Origin: SCGC-AAA076-P13 sp964276235
Lineage (GTDB): Bacteria; Pseudomonadota; Gammaproteobacteria; Magnimaribacterales; D2472
Reading direction: 5' to 3'
Assembly (NCBI GenBank): GCA_964276235.1
Contig: CAXYEK010000001.1
Span: 248,001 to 312,000, forward strand
Length of the DNA: 64,000 bases
The position numbers and the translations under genes were made by a program. The notes under the pieces were generated by a model that worked only from the letters and a program-made list of their open reading frames with translations, was not told the DNA's origin and did no database searches. Within the stretch, counting starts at the first letter, position 1; each line of letters opens with the position of its first letter. Shown piece by piece: positions 6,591 through 17,080 of this stretch.

Positions 6591-7989
6591 TTATAAAGTT
6601 TTAGCCTTTTCAACTGCCTCTTCAATAGTACCAACCATATAGAAAGCTTGTTCTGGTAAATGATCGTAATCACCTGCTAGAAGGCCTTTAAATGCTTTAA
6701 TAGTGTCTTCTAAAGAAACATATTTTCCAGGCGTGCCTGTAAATATTTCAGCAACAAAGAAAGGTTGGGATAAGAATTTTTGAGCCTTTCTCGCTCTGGC
6801 TACCAATCCTTTATCTTCTTCTGATAGTTCATCCATTCCAAGAATGGCAATAATGTCTTTAAGCTCATTATATCTTTGTAATATTTTTTGAACCCCTTGA
6901 GCTACAGCGTAATGGTCATCACCAACCACAAAAGGATCTAACTGTCTGCTTGTTGAGTCAAGCGGATCTACAGCAGGATAAATACCTAGCTCTGAGATTT
7001 GTCTTGAAAGCACAACTGTTGCGTCTAAGTGAGCAAAAGTAGTAGCAGGAGATGGATCTGTTAAGTCATCAGCCGGAACATATACTGCTTGAATAGATGT
7101 AATAGAACCAGTTTTTGTTGATGTGATTCTTTCTTGAAGAGCACCCATTTCTTCTGCTAAGTGTTGGCTGATATCCTACCGCTGAAGGCATTCTTCCAAG
7201 TAATGCTGAAACCTCAACACCTGCTAATGTATAACGATAAATATTATCGATGAATAAAAGTACGTCTTTTCCATCGTCTCTAAATTTTTCAGCCATAGTT
7301 AAACCAGTCAAAGCAACTCTTAATCTGTTTCCTGGGGGCTCATTCATTTGACCATAAACCATGGCAACTTTAGAATCTTCAGGTTTGTCTATATTAACAA
7401 CTCCTGATTCTTGCATTTCATAGTAGAAATCATTCCCTTCTCTGGTTCTTTCACCAACACCTGTGAAGACTGACAGTCCTGAATGTTGAAGAGCAATATT
7501 ATTAATAAGTTCCATCATGTTTACTGTCTTACCAACACCCGCTCCCCCAAATAGTCCAACTTTTCCACCTTTTGCAAATGGGCACATTAAATCAATAACT
7601 TTAATTCCTGTTTCAAGAATATCGCTTGATGCTGATTGATCTGTGTAGCTTGGTGGCTTTCTGTGAATTGGCATTCTCTCTTTCTCACCGATATCTCCTT
7701 TCTCGTCTATAGGATTTCCAAGTACGTCCATAATTCTTCCAAGCGTAGCCTCGCCAACTGGGACAGATATAGGAGCATTTGTTCTTGAAACAACTAATCC
7801 TCTTTTTAACCCTTCAGTAACTCCCATAGCAATAGTTCTAACTACCCCATCACCAAGTTGTTGTTGCACTTCAAGAGTTGTTCCACTCTCTTCAAGCATT
7901 AAAGCTTCATATACTTTAGGAATATTATCTTTTTCGAATTCGACATCGATAACCGCTCCAATAATCTGTGTAACTAATCCGTTGCTCAT
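6591..7989 (-). CDS. atpD: ATP synthase F1 beta subunit (one frameshift)
   Basis: The catalytic beta subunit. The start is set at ATG 7989 (MSNGLVTQIIGAVIDVEF), since the longer frame to 8022 overlaps the end of atpG. The Walker A loop GGAGVGKTVNMMEL, GERTREGNDFYYEM and FIDNIYRYTLAG are present in the first frame. The second frame carries EEMGALQERITSTKTGSITS and YPAVDPLDSTSR. The frames meet at QPTL/AEEMG, about 7157-7163, where one surplus base breaks the gene; removing it gives 465 residues, the normal length. A cell without this subunit could not respire normally, so a sequence error is more likely than a real lesion. Confidence 0.95.
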
Positions 7990-7999
7990 ATTTTTCTCC

Positions 8000-8863
8000 T
8001 TAAACTGCTGCTGCGCCGCCAACTATCTCTGAGAGCTCTTGAGTGATAGCCGCCTGTCTTACATTGTTATATAAAAGTTCTAATTCTTTAATCAAGTCAC
8101 CTGCATTATCTGTTGCACTTTTCATGGCAATCATCTTTGCTGCCTGTTCACAGGCATTATTTTCTACTACTGCTTGGTAAACTAACGATTCTATATATCT
8201 TGTTAATAAACCATCTAATAATTCTTTTGCTTCTGGCTCGTAAATATAATCCCAATGAGTTGAAACTTTGTCATCTTGTTCGGCAGGCTCTAATGGAATT
8301 AACTGCTCAACATTTGGTTGTTGCGTCATTGTATTAACAAAACCGTTTGAGCATAAATAGGCTTGATCAATATCACCGTTTTTATGCATATCCAAAACTA
8401 CCTTAGTTAAGCCGATTAAGTCATCTGGATTTGGCTTGTCTCCAAGCTTTTCTGCTACTGCAACAATTTGACCGCCTACGCTTTTAAAGAATCCTGATGC
8501 CTTTGTTCCAATGAGAGCAAAACAAGACTCTATTCCTTGCTCATTCAATTCTGCAGATTTCGCAATAGCTTGTTTAAATAAATTAATATTTAAACCGCCG
8601 CAGAGGCCTTTATCTGAGGACACGATAATAAAACAAGCTTTCTTAGCAGTTCTTTCTTCATAAAACGGATGCGGATATTCTGAACTCGCTGATGCCATGT
8701 GGGTAATTACATCCTTAATCTTTAGAGAATAGGGTCTACCTTTAAGCATATTATCTTGAGTTTTTTTCATTTTACTCGCAGCTACCATTTCCATAGCAGA
8801 AGTAATCTTTTGCGTGCCTTTTATGCTTGCAATCTGTTTTCTTACTTCTTTAGTATTTGCCAT
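8000..8863 (-). CDS. atpG: ATP synthase F1 gamma subunit
   Basis: A 287-residue central-shaft subunit. The N-terminal helix (MANTKEVRKQIASIKGTQKITSAMEMVAASKM) and the C-terminal helix (MKSATDNAGDLIKELELLYNNVRQAAITQELSEIVGGA) are the conserved coiled coil that rotates inside the alpha3beta3 ring. The middle Rossmann-like part includes SSDKGLCGGLN. Length equals the E. coli protein (287). It lies between atpA (12-base gap) and atpD (10-base gap). Confidence 0.97.
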   Translation of the reverse strand: MANTKEVRKQIASIKGTQKITSAMEMVAASKMKKTQDNMLKGRPYSLKIKDVITHMASASSEYPHPFYEERTAKKACFIIVSSDKGLCGGLNINLFKQAIAKSAELNEQGIESCFALIGTKASGFFKSVGGQIVAVAEKLGDKPNPDDLIGLTKVVLDMHKNGDIDQAYLCSNGFVNTMTQQPNVEQLIPLEPAEQDDKVSTHWDYIYEPEAKELLDGLLTRYIESLVYQAVVENNACEQAAKMIAMKSATDNAGDLIKELELLYNNVRQAAITQELSEIVGGAAAV

Positions 8864-8875
8864 TTTCTTAAATAA

Positions 8876-10420
8876 TTAAAACGTTTGTGTTTTTTTAAAG
8901 TCTTCAACAAGATCTTTGAACTGACTTTCAATATCATCATTCCAGTCTCCTGTTGAATTAATTTGTTGTTCTAGTTCGCCTTTTTCTGACGAAAGATATC
9001 CATGAAGTGCATCTTCAAAGTCTAGAATTTTTTCAACTTCAATATCAGCCATGTAACCTTTATCAGCTGCGAATAAGCTTAATGCTTGCTGGGCAACACT
9101 CATGGGAGCATATTGTTTTTGCTTTAAAAGCTCTGTAAATGCTTTACCATTTGCAAGCTGTTGTTTTGTAGCATCGTCTAAGTCAGAAGCAAACTGTGAG
9201 AATGCTGCAAGCTCACGATACTGAGCAAGTGCTGTCCTTACACCACCGGCTAGTTTTTTCATGATCTTAGTTTGAGCAGAACCACCAACCCTTGAGACGG
9301 ATAACCCTGGGTTAATAGCTGGTCTAATTCCTGAGTTGAAGAGCTCTGTTTCTAAATAAATCTGTCCGTCTGTAATTGAGATTACATTTGTTGGAACAAA
9401 AGCTGAAACATCTCCTGCAAGAGTTTCAATAATCGGAAGTGCAGTTAAAGAACCGGTTTTTCCTTTTACTTTTCCACCTGTAACTTTTTCTACATATTCA
9501 GCATTTACTCTAGCCGCTCTTTCTAGCAATCTTGAGTGAAGGTAAAAAACGTCTCCAGGATATGCTTCACGACCCGGAGGTCTTTTTAGAAGAAGTGAGA
9601 CTTGTCTATAAGCTACTGCTTGTTTTGAAAGATCGTCATAAACGATTAATGCATCCTCACCTTTATCTCTGAAATATTCGCCCATTGAGCATCCTGAGTA
9701 TGCTGATAGGTATTGCATAGGAGCTGGGTCCGCTGCTGTAGCAGATACAACAATGGTATGTTCCATTGCTCCATACTCTTCTAACTTTCTAACAACACTT
9801 GCTACAGTTGATTGCTTTTGACCAATAGCCACATAGATGCATTTAACACCTGTGCCTTTTTGATTAATAATTGCATCGATAGCAACAGCTGTTTTACCAG
9901 TCTGTCTATCACCAATAATAAGCTCTCTTTGCCCTCTTCCAATAGGTACCATGGCATCAACAGCCTTTAAACCAATTTGAACTGGTTGATCAACTGATTG
10001 ACGAGCAATAACACCAGGAGCAACAACTTCAACAGGAGCAGAGCCTTCTGCTTTAATTTCACCCTTACCATCAATTGGAACACCAAGAGTGTTAACAACT
10101 CTTCCTAATAAAGCTTCTCCAACTGGAACCTCTAAAACTTTTCCTGTACAAACAGCTTTTTGCCCTTCAACAAGTTCTAAATAATCACCTAAAACAACTG
10201 CGCCAACCGAATCTTGTTCTAAATTAAGAGCCATGCCCTTGGTTCCGTTTTCAAATTCTATAACTTCTCCATACATAACATCTCCCATGCCATGTATTCT
10301 TACAATACCGTCAGAAACACTGACGATTATGCCTTCATTTTTTCTTTCTGCTGAAAGATCAAGACCAGCGATTTTTTCTTTTAATACGCTAGAAATTTCT
10401 GATGGATTTAATTGACTCAT
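8876..10420 (-). CDS. atpA: ATP synthase F1 alpha subunit
   Basis: A 514-residue non-catalytic nucleotide-binding subunit, matching the family's usual 513. The P-loop GDRQTGKTAVAID, AIGQKQSTVASVVRKLEEYG, YDDLSKQAVAYRQVSLLL and the conserved PGREAYPGDVFYLHSRLLER motif are all present. The C-terminal helical region ends EDFKKTQTF. It is in frame and full length, unlike atpD. It lies third from the end of the F1 gene block, after atpH. Confidence 0.98.
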   Translation of the reverse strand: MSQLNPSEISSVLKEKIAGLDLSAERKNEGIIVSVSDGIVRIHGMGDVMYGEVIEFENGTKGMALNLEQDSVGAVVLGDYLELVEGQKAVCTGKVLEVPVGEALLGRVVNTLGVPIDGKGEIKAEGSAPVEVVAPGVIARQSVDQPVQIGLKAVDAMVPIGRGQRELIIGDRQTGKTAVAIDAIINQKGTGVKCIYVAIGQKQSTVASVVRKLEEYGAMEHTIVVSATAADPAPMQYLSAYSGCSMGEYFRDKGEDALIVYDDLSKQAVAYRQVSLLLKRPPGREAYPGDVFYLHSRLLERAARVNAEYVEKVTGGKVKGKTGSLTALPIIETLAGDVSAFVPTNVISITDGQIYLETELFNSGIRPAINPGLSVSRVGGSAQTKIMKKLAGGVRTALAQYRELAAFSQFASDLDDATKQQLANGKAFTELLKQKQYAPMSVAQQALSLFAADKGYMADIEVEKILDFEDALHGYLSSEKGELEQQINSTGDWNDDIESQFKDLVEDFKKTQTF

Positions 10421-10429
10421 TTTTTCACC

Positions 10430-10966
10430 TTAAAAATTTAATTGGTTTACAAGTTTTTTAACCTTTCCTCTTATGGAAAGATCTAATGTTTCGTCACCTA
10501 CCTTAATAGATAAGCCGCCCATCATTGATGGGTCTTTAGAAAAAGATATGTTGGCATCGTTGCCATATGAAGATTTAAGTTTTTGCTCTATTTCTTCTTT
10601 TGCGTCACTACTTGGATCTGAGGCTACAAAAACCGTTACCGAGTTCTGTTCCTTATGTTCTGCTAATAAATCCTGATAAATTGAATATATAGACTGAAGG
10701 AGATTCAATCTTTTATTGTCTGCCAAGATTGCAAGGAGCCTTTTTGAGGTGTCAGATATAGTTTCTTCGAAAAGATTAATTAATATATCTACAACTTCTT
10801 GCCTGGATAGGGTTGGATTTTCAATGGTGTTCGTCACCTCTTTTGACTCAGAGGCCGTCGCCATAATATGTAACTCTTTAGCCATTTCCTCTGAGCTTCC
10901 GCTCTCAAGAGCAGAAACAAACAAGGCTTTTGCATAAGGTCTAGCTAGTGGAGTTAACTCAATCAT
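10430..10966 (-). CDS. atpH: ATP synthase F1 delta subunit
   Basis: A 178-residue delta subunit (OSCP-type), which caps F1 and links it to the b-subunit stator. The N-terminal helical domain begins MIELTPLARPYAKALFVSAL, the family start signature. The C-terminal half has SDPSSDAKEEIEQKL and the conserved SIKVGDETLDLSIRGKVKKL. Length agrees with E. coli (177). It starts three bases after the atpF stop. Confidence 0.96.
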   Translation of the reverse strand: MIELTPLARPYAKALFVSALESGSSEEMAKELHIMATASESKEVTNTIENPTLSRQEVVDILINLFEETISDTSKRLLAILADNKRLNLLQSIYSIYQDLLAEHKEQNSVTVFVASDPSSDAKEEIEQKLKSSYGNDANISFSKDPSMMGGLSIKVGDETLDLSIRGKVKKLVNQLNF

Positions 10967-10969
10967 TTT

Positions 10970-11440
10970 TTATAATTCCTTTGCCGCTTTCTTTAAAATA
11001 TCATCATGTTTTTCTGCTGATATTTCGTCCCCAAGAATTTTTTGAGTTGTATCAATAATGATATCGGACATTTGCTGCCTCAACTCTTCTTTAGCCTTGT
11101 TAGTATCATTTTCAATAGTTGTTGATGCTGAGGCCATGATCTTTTCAGCCTCGACTTCTGCTTTTGATGACGCGTCACCAACTATTTGCGTGGCTCGCAC
11201 GTTAGCTTTCTTTAGAATTTCTGCGGCTTCTGTTTTTGCTTGATCCATCTCTTTGTCAAAGGCTAATTTTGCCTCTTCAAGAGAGTCGTCAGCTTTTTTT
11301 GCTGCCTCTAATCCATCAGATATTTTCTTTTCTCTTTCTTGCATAATTTCCAAGATTGGCGGATAAATATATTTCCAGCAAATAGCTACAAATACAATCA
11401 TCACGACTGCTTGGGCAAGTAAGGTTGCGTTTATATTCAT
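10970..11440 (-). CDS. atpF: ATP synthase Fo b subunit
   Basis: A 156-residue stator stalk subunit, the same length as in E. coli. One N-terminal transmembrane helix (residues 4-24, LLAQAVVMIVFVAICWKYIYPPI) is followed by a long, charged, alanine-rich coiled coil (KKISDGLEAAKKADDSLEEA onward) that dimerises and reaches to the delta subunit. The PPI after the helix is the conserved kink. It sits between atpE and atpH. Confidence 0.97.
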   Translation of the reverse strand: MNINATLLAQAVVMIVFVAICWKYIYPPILEIMQEREKKISDGLEAAKKADDSLEEAKLAFDKEMDQAKTEAAEILKKANVRATQIVGDASSKAEVEAEKIMASASTTIENDTNKAKEELRQQMSDIIIDTTQKILGDEISAEKHDDILKKAAKEL

Positions 11441-11453
11441 TCTTTAAAGTTTT

Positions 11454-11675
11454 CTACAGAGCAAATAGCATGTACATACCAAGACCTACACCAATCATAG
11501 GCACCGCATCTGTTAATCCCATCATAAGAAAGAATTTACCTTGAAGAAATGGTGATAATTCAGGCTGTCTTGCTACACCTTCAATAAACTTACTACCTAA
11601 AACACCCACACCGATACCAGCTCCAATAGCTGAAAGTCCCATGGTAATTCCTGCTGCTAAAATACTATATTCCAT
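11454..11675 (-). CDS. atpE: ATP synthase Fo c subunit
   Basis: A 73-residue hairpin of two transmembrane helices that forms the rotor ring. The polar loop ARQPE (near residues 35-39) contacts gamma and epsilon. The second helix has the proton-carrying acidic residue in MMGLTDAVPMIGVG: here it is Asp, as in proton-type rings of most gammaproteobacteria. The sodium-binding glutamate pattern is not evident, so proton coupling is expected. A good ribosome site (AAGGAG) precedes the start. Confidence 0.97.
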   Translation of the reverse strand: MEYSILAAGITMGLSAIGAGIGVGVLGSKFIEGVARQPELSPFLQGKFFLMMGLTDAVPMIGVGLGMYMLFAL

Positions 11676-11698
11676 TTTTTTCTCCTTAAATTTGAGGT

Positions 11699-12592
11699 TT
11701 AATGTTCCTCTGTTTCATGCGCCATTGCTAAATAAGCAATAGTTAGCGCCATAAATATAAATGCTTGCAATGCCACAATCAATATGTGGAAGAGCGCCCA
11801 AACCAAATGCAAACCGAATCCAAGCATGCCAATTGGTATGCTACTAAAAAATAACATCAATGCAATTAAAATAAATATCATTTCACCAGCATAGAGGTTT
11901 CCAAAAAGCCTTAATCCTAGTGAAATTGGTTTAGCTATAAAATTAACCATTTCTAATATGAAGTTAACTGGAATCAGCCATTTTCCAAAAGGATGAAGCG
12001 TTAATTCAGCTACAAATACTTTTAAGCCTTTAACTGAAATGCTGTAATAAATTGTTAGGACAAATATTGCCAAAGCCATTCCAAGAGTAATATTTGGATC
12101 TGTGGTTGGCACAACTTTAAAATAAAAAGATTCTGGGCTGTTAATCCAGGCATGTTCTGGGCCTCCAACAAGAAAGTATGCTATGTGTCCCGCAAGAACT
12201 GGTAAAAAGTCTACTGGTATTAAATCCATCAAGTTCATTAACAATATCCAAACAAATACAGTCAATGCAAGAGGTGCAATAAGTTTATTTTTTATGGATC
12301 CAAATAAGGATTGAACATTATCTTCTACAAACTCAATACTCATTTCTACAAAGTTTTGAAGCCCAGTGGGTGGTGTTTCAGCATTTACGGTTTTAGGCAT
12401 TGCCATTTTGAATATAACTATAAATAAAGACCCTAAAAACACAGACCAAAACAAAGAATCAACATGGAAAGCCCAAAAACCCATTTGGTCAACATTATGA
12501 GGATCACACGTCCAACCATCAGGCGTTTTTCCACAAGTAAGGTTCGTTAAATGATGATCTATATATGATTTAGTTGTGAGCTCTTTTGCCAT
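11699..12592 (-). CDS. atpB: ATP synthase Fo a subunit
   Basis: A 297-residue polytopic membrane subunit that holds the proton half-channels. The conserved fourth-helix motif with the essential arginine is present (KPISLGLRLFGNLYAGEMIF), as is the last-helix pattern LIVALQAFIFMALTIAYLAMAHE. The N-terminal extension contains the HHLTNLTCGKTPDGWTC segment seen in Pseudomonas-type a subunits. About six transmembrane helices can be read. The atpI stop overlaps its start by one base. Confidence 0.97.
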   Translation of the reverse strand: MAKELTTKSYIDHHLTNLTCGKTPDGWTCDPHNVDQMGFWAFHVDSLFWSVFLGSLFIVIFKMAMPKTVNAETPPTGLQNFVEMSIEFVEDNVQSLFGSIKNKLIAPLALTVFVWILLMNLMDLIPVDFLPVLAGHIAYFLVGGPEHAWINSPESFYFKVVPTTDPNITLGMALAIFVLTIYYSISVKGLKVFVAELTLHPFGKWLIPVNFILEMVNFIAKPISLGLRLFGNLYAGEMIFILIALMLFFSSIPIGMLGFGLHLVWALFHILIVALQAFIFMALTIAYLAMAHETEEH

Positions 12593-12936
12593 TATGTAGA
12601 CGCTCCATTTTTAGAGATAAATATCGTCGGGTTTAATACGGTATTTATTAAAATAAATGAAAACATTGCATAAACAAATGCTTCTTTAAAATAGGTACCA
12701 GTCAAATATAAAAAAGTTACAAAAAGCAGCCATTTAATCGACCAATTATAAGCAACATTGATTCCGTGGTCATTAATTCTTCCGCCAATAGCATATGCAA
12801 TTATTATAGCCAAAAGATAGGTTGCTGGAGCTAGGATGAAAAGGGTTGTTTTAAAAGTTCCGGCCAATAAAAGCAATAAAAAGGCTATCAAAATTAAGCT
12901 TTTAGTACTGAATAGGAAATTTGTGAAACTTTTCAA
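12592..12936 (-). CDS. atpI: ATP synthase assembly protein I
   Basis: A 114-residue hydrophobic protein with four predicted transmembrane segments (about residues 13-30, 31-50, 66-82, 86-105). AtpI is the poorly conserved first gene of many atp operons and helps c-ring assembly. Identity rests mainly on position directly before atpB and on the membrane profile. The start codon is TTG (12936-12934). A good promoter lies about 36 bases upstream. Confidence 0.85.
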   Translation of the reverse strand: MKSFTNFLFSTKSLILIAFLLLLLAGTFKTTLFILAPATYLLAIIIAYAIGGRINDHGINVAYNWSIKWLLFVTFLYLTGTYFKEAFVYAMFSFILINTVLNPTIFISKNGAST

Positions 12937-12971
12937 AAGATTTTCGTTTTTGTTTTAATGTATTGGCGAGA

Positions 12972-13000
12972 ATTATAGAAATATATAGCCCTAGAAACAA
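12972..13000 (-). promoter_or_regulatory. Probable promoter of the atp operon
   Basis: On the minus strand, TTGTTT (13000-12995) and a perfect TATAAT (12977-12972) are separated by exactly 17 bases. The -10 lies about 35 bases before the atpI start. This fits a sigma-70 promoter driving atpIBEFHAGDC and probably glmUS by readthrough. Confidence 0.6.
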
Positions 13001-13024
13001 GCTGTTTTCAAATTAATTTGAATA

Positions 13025-13868
13025 TTAATCAGTCAGCTTAGAAATAATGTTTTCTAACTCGTTGGATGTGTTGTAAGAAATAATAACTTTGCCGTTTTTT
13101 TTTATTTTTAGCTTCGATTTCAACCTTATGTCCAAATCTATCTGACATTTCTTGTTCTATATTAAGAAGGTCTGTATCTTTCTGTTTTTTTATAGAGTTT
13201 TTATTGGCTTTTTTCTTTTGGGATAGGTTGCTTAAGTCTTTTACAGTCAGTTTGTTTTTTATGATGCTTGCAGCGACCTCTTCGGCTTTTTTTGGCTCAA
13301 GAGATGCCAAAAGTTTTGCGTGTCCTTTTTCAATTTGTCCAGAAGATAAAAGATCTAAAACTTTTGCTGGTAAGGATAATAATCTTAATGAGTTGGCAAT
13401 GGTGCTTCTTGCTTTCCCTGTAGATGTTGCAACCTCATCCTGGGTCAAGCCAAACTCACGCTTTAATCTATCATAACCCCGAGCCTCTTCAACCGCATTT
13501 AGGTCTTCTCTTTGTAGATTCTCAATTAACGCAGACTCTAGTGCATCCTGGTCTTTTTTTTGATCTACAAGACATGGGATTGTTTTTATTCCTGCTTGTT
13601 TTGATGCCCTGAGACGCCTCTCTCCTGCAATAACTTCAAACTTATTTAAGCCTAGCTCTCTTACAAGAATTGGTGATAAAACGCCATGTTTTTTAATAGA
13701 GCTAGTAAGCTCTGCTAGTTTTTCTTTATCAAAATTTGTTCTTGGCTGAAACCTTCCAGCGTTTATAAATTCAACATCTAACTCTTTTACTGTTCTTTGG
13801 GTGATTTTATTACCGGACCCTAATAAAGCATCCAAACCTTTATTTAAAATTTTTCCTTCTTCAGACAT
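13025..13868 (-). CDS. parB: Chromosome-partitioning protein ParB (frameshift near the end)
   Basis: ParB binds parS sites near the origin and, with CTP, forms sliding clamps that load SMC and interact with ParA. The N-terminal ParB/Srx domain shows GRFQPRTNFDKEKLAEL and the CTP-site motif VIAGERRLRASK. The central helix-turn-helix has LTQDEVATSTGKARSTIANSLRLLSLP. Near 13096-13104 a run of nine T (A on the gene strand) carries one extra base: the first frame ends at 13038, while the shifted frame continues NGKVIISYNTSNELENII to a stop at 13025. This restores a 280-residue protein with the expected C-terminal dimerisation helix. Overlaps parA by eight bases. Confidence 0.94.
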
Positions 13869-14622
13869 ATTCCACCTTCCTTATTAGTTCGCCCGCCAAT
13901 GCTAGGTAGGCCTTTGCTCCGTATGAGTTTGGCATATATTTTATGCCTGATGTTCCATGACTTGGCGCTTCTGCAAGCTTAACGTTTCTTGGAATAAGAG
14001 TATTAAAAACAAGATTTGAAAAGTGTGATTCAAGTTCGTCAGAAACTTCTTTAGCAAGATTGTTTCTCATATCCACCATTGTTCTGACAATACCTAAAAC
14101 TCTGTTTGAGGAAAGGTTTTTATCAGATAGAGTTTTAATGGTTTCCATAAGACCGGTAACCCCCTCTAGTGAATAATATTCGCATTGAAGTGGTATTAGT
14201 GTTCCTGAGGCAGCAAACAATGCCTCAATTGTCAGTTGGTTGAGGGTTGGTGGCGTGTCAATAATTGTGTAATCATACTTTTCTTTTAAGTGTTCAAGCT
14301 CTTTTGAAAGGAAATTTTGTTTATTGTTATCCCTAATACCAACCTCTAATGCTATAAGCTCTTGAGCTCCAGGCACAACATCATAACCATCTGGGGACTT
14401 ATAAATACATTCGTTTATTGGTGTGTTGTCAAAAAATAAACTATAAAGCGTATTCTTTTTTTCCTCACCCAAACCAGCTGCAGTTGTTGCATTTCCTTGA
14501 GGATCAAGGTCTATCAAAAGAACCCTTCTTTTTGTGGCGGCAAGGCTGGCAGCAAGATTAACTGCTGTTGTTGTTTTACCAACACCACCTTTTTGATTTG
14601 CTATCGCCAAAATCTTATTCAT
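13861..14622 (-). CDS. parA: Chromosome-partitioning ATPase ParA (Soj)
   Basis: A 253-residue deviant-Walker ATPase. NQKGGVGKTTTAVNLAASLA is the signature P-loop with its lysine, LLIDLDPQGNATT is the second motif, and TIIDTPPTLN is the third. ParA dimers bind DNA non-specifically and pull ParB-parS complexes apart during segregation. It forms an operon with parB just upstream of rsmG/mnmG, the standard ori-proximal position. The start overlaps the end of rsmG by eight bases. Confidence 0.96.
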   Translation of the reverse strand: MNKILAIANQKGGVGKTTTAVNLAASLAATKRRVLLIDLDPQGNATTAAGLGEEKKNTLYSLFFDNTPINECIYKSPDGYDVVPGAQELIALEVGIRDNNKQNFLSKELEHLKEKYDYTIIDTPPTLNQLTIEALFAASGTLIPLQCEYYSLEGVTGLMETIKTLSDKNLSSNRVLGIVRTMVDMRNNLAKEVSDELESHFSNLVFNTLIPRNVKLAEAPSHGTSGIKYMPNSYGAKAYLALAGELIRKVEYV

Positions 14623-15239
14623 TAATTTTTATCTCAACTAAATGTCTTTCGTATTTTTCATTTTCAGTTTTAATTATTTCACACTTATATTTGTTTGTGT
14701 TTATAGATTCCAGCTCTTCATTAATTTTATCTATTTTGCCTTTAAGTAATAGATACTTGCCCTCTTTCATAAGATTTTTTTCTGAGATTTCTAATATGTT
14801 TTTTGCTGAGGAAAAGGCTCTGGCTGTTATTAGGCTATATTCTCCTATTGGGCTGTCTTTTTTGAATCGTTGTTTTTAAAACCTTCATATTCATAAGGTT
14901 AAGTGAATCTTTTGTTTTGTTGAGGAAGTAACATTTTTTTTGGCTTTTTTCCAAAAGATGTATTTCGCATTCAGGTTTGAGAATAGCTAATAATATTCCA
15001 GGGAAACCACCACCAGACCCTAGGTCTAAAATTTTTTCTTTTTTATTAATTTTTTCTATTAGTGGCAGGCAGTCTAAAATATCTTTTTCCAAAACTTCAC
15101 CAGGGTTTGATCTCACAAAAATATTATGTTTTTTGTTAAAGGCTAGGGCGTCGTCGATGAAGCAAATTATCTTTTTAACCTGATCTGAGGGTTTGTTTTT
15201 TAGAGCTTTATTTATTTGTTCTTTGTCGCTCTCAAGCAT
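14615..15239 (-). CDS. rsmG: 16S rRNA (guanine-527-N7) methyltransferase (one frameshift)
   Basis: RsmG (GidB) methylates G527 of 16S rRNA using S-adenosylmethionine. The SAM-binding motif I is ILDLGSGGGFPGILLAIL, and LLEKSQKKCYFLN is motif II. The first frame stops early at 14835 after TTIQKRQPN. Removing one A from a six-A run near 14862-14870 gives IQKDSPIGEYSLITARAFSS, the conserved continuation, to a stop at 14615. The joined protein is 207 residues, the same length as in E. coli. Its ATG overlaps the end of mnmG. Confidence 0.93.
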
Positions 15240-17080
15240 TAGCTTTTTCTAGCTCTTCTTTTTTGATAGTAACCAATATCAAGTTTATCGCTGCTGGTGT
15301 AACTCCCTCTATTTTTGAGGCTGATCCTATTGTTTCGGGCTGCGCATTAAATAGTTTTTCAACCACCTCATTCGAAAGGCCTGTGATTTTTTTATAATTT
15401 ATTGATTCTGGTATTTTTTTGTCGTTTTGTTTTTTGTTCTTGTTAATCTCTCTGAGTTGTTTTTCTATGTAGCCCTTGTATTTTATTTCTGTGGCCGCTC
15501 TTTGTAAAAATCCTTTGTTTTCTTCATTAACTTTTATTAGTGCGCTTGGGATAACATCTGGTCTGGTTAGGATTGCTGAAATACTTTTCTTTTCGCTGAG
15601 GTTTATTGTTTCATTGTTTTTGTTTATAAACTTTTTGATTTTAGTTTTTTCAAGGGTGTTTTTGACAAAGATTGCGTATTCTTTCTTCGTTTAATGAAAA
15701 TAGGTTAAGTCTTTTTTCATCTATCAGGCCTTGATCATATGCCTTTTTTAACAGCCTTTGCTCTGCATTGTTTTGTGAAAGCAACAACCTGTGTTCAGCT
15801 CTGCTTGTAAACATTCTGTAAGGCTCTGTTATTCCGTGTGTTGTTAAGTCGTCAATCAATACACCAATATAAGACTCACTTCTTTGTAATATAAACTCTT
15901 TTTTATTTTTAATAGAATTTACTGCGTTTATTCCAGCCATAAGCCCTTGGGCGGCAGCTTCCTCATATCCAGTTGTTCCATTAATCTGGCCAGCTAAGTA
16001 AAAGTTTTTAAAGAATTTGGTTTCAAGGCTTTTTTTGATAGCCCTCGGATCTATAAAGTCATATTCAACAGCATAGCCATACTCTTCTATTTCAGAGTTT
16101 TCTAAGCCCTCAATGGACAGTATGAATTGTTTTTGAGCCTCTTTTGGAAGACTTGTTGATATTCCGTTTGGGTATACTAGGTCTTTATCTATACCCTCTG
16201 GCTCTATGAAAATTTGGTGGCTGTCTTTTGTATTAAATTTATACACCTTGTCTTCTATTGAAGGGCAATAACGAGGCCCAATGCCTGTTATATTTCCAGA
16301 ATACATAGCCGATAAATGGGTGTTCTCACTAATTATCTTATGTGTTTCTGGGTTTGTTCTGGTTATATAACAAGAGAGTTGTTTTTGATGTTTGTTTATT
16401 GTTCCTGAAAGGGACATGAAGGGGGTTGGGTGTTCCCCTGGCTGCTCCTCCATCACTGAAAGGTTTAAGCTTGAAAGCTTAATTCTTGCCGGTGTTCCTG
16501 TCTTCAGTCTACCCATCGGCAATTTAAGGTCATAAAGTTTTTTTGATAACGGGATTGAAGAGCTGTCGCCAACTCTGCCACCTGTTTTTACCTCAGATCC
16601 TGTATACATTTTTCCGTTTAGAAATGTTCCTGTGGTGAGTATTGTTTTTAAGGCTCTTATTGATTGTTTGTTGGTTACAACTCCCTCAACCTGGTTGTTT
16701 TTGACAATTATGTCTTCGACTTCTTCTTCAAAGACTTTAATGTTTGTTTTAGATACTATGTTTTGGATTGCTTTTTTATATAGCTCTCTGTCGCATTGAA
16801 CTCTTAAAGCTTGAACAGCGTCGCCTTTTCTCGTGTTTAGTGTTCTGTATTGAATGCCCGACATGTCGGTTGCTAGGGGCATAATTCCCCCCATTGCATC
16901 TATCTCTCTAACTATATGAGATTTGCCCAGTCCACCTATCGCTGGGTTGCATGACATTTGACCAATTTTCTTTTTTTCAAATGTTACAAGGGCGCAGTTT
17001 AGGCCAGATCTAAAAACGGCATGAGCTGCCTCAACTCCTGCATGACCCCCGCCAACTACTATTACATCAAACTTATCCAT
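15232..17080 (-). CDS. mnmG: tRNA-U34 carboxymethylaminomethyl enzyme MnmG (one frameshift)
   Basis: MnmG (GidA) is the FAD enzyme that, with MnmE, installs cmnm5 at the wobble uridine of several tRNAs. The FAD-binding GGGHAGVEAA, the conserved CNPAIGGLGKSHIVREIDAMGG region and TTGTFLNGKMYTG are present. The first frame ends at 15650 after NEERIRNLCQKHP. With one surplus base removed near 15663-15675 it continues VKNTLEKTKIKKF to the C-terminal domain (RAATEIKYKGYIEKQ, GLSNEVVEKL, IEGVTPAAINLILV) and stops at 15232. The joined length is about 615 residues, as expected. Confidence 0.94.
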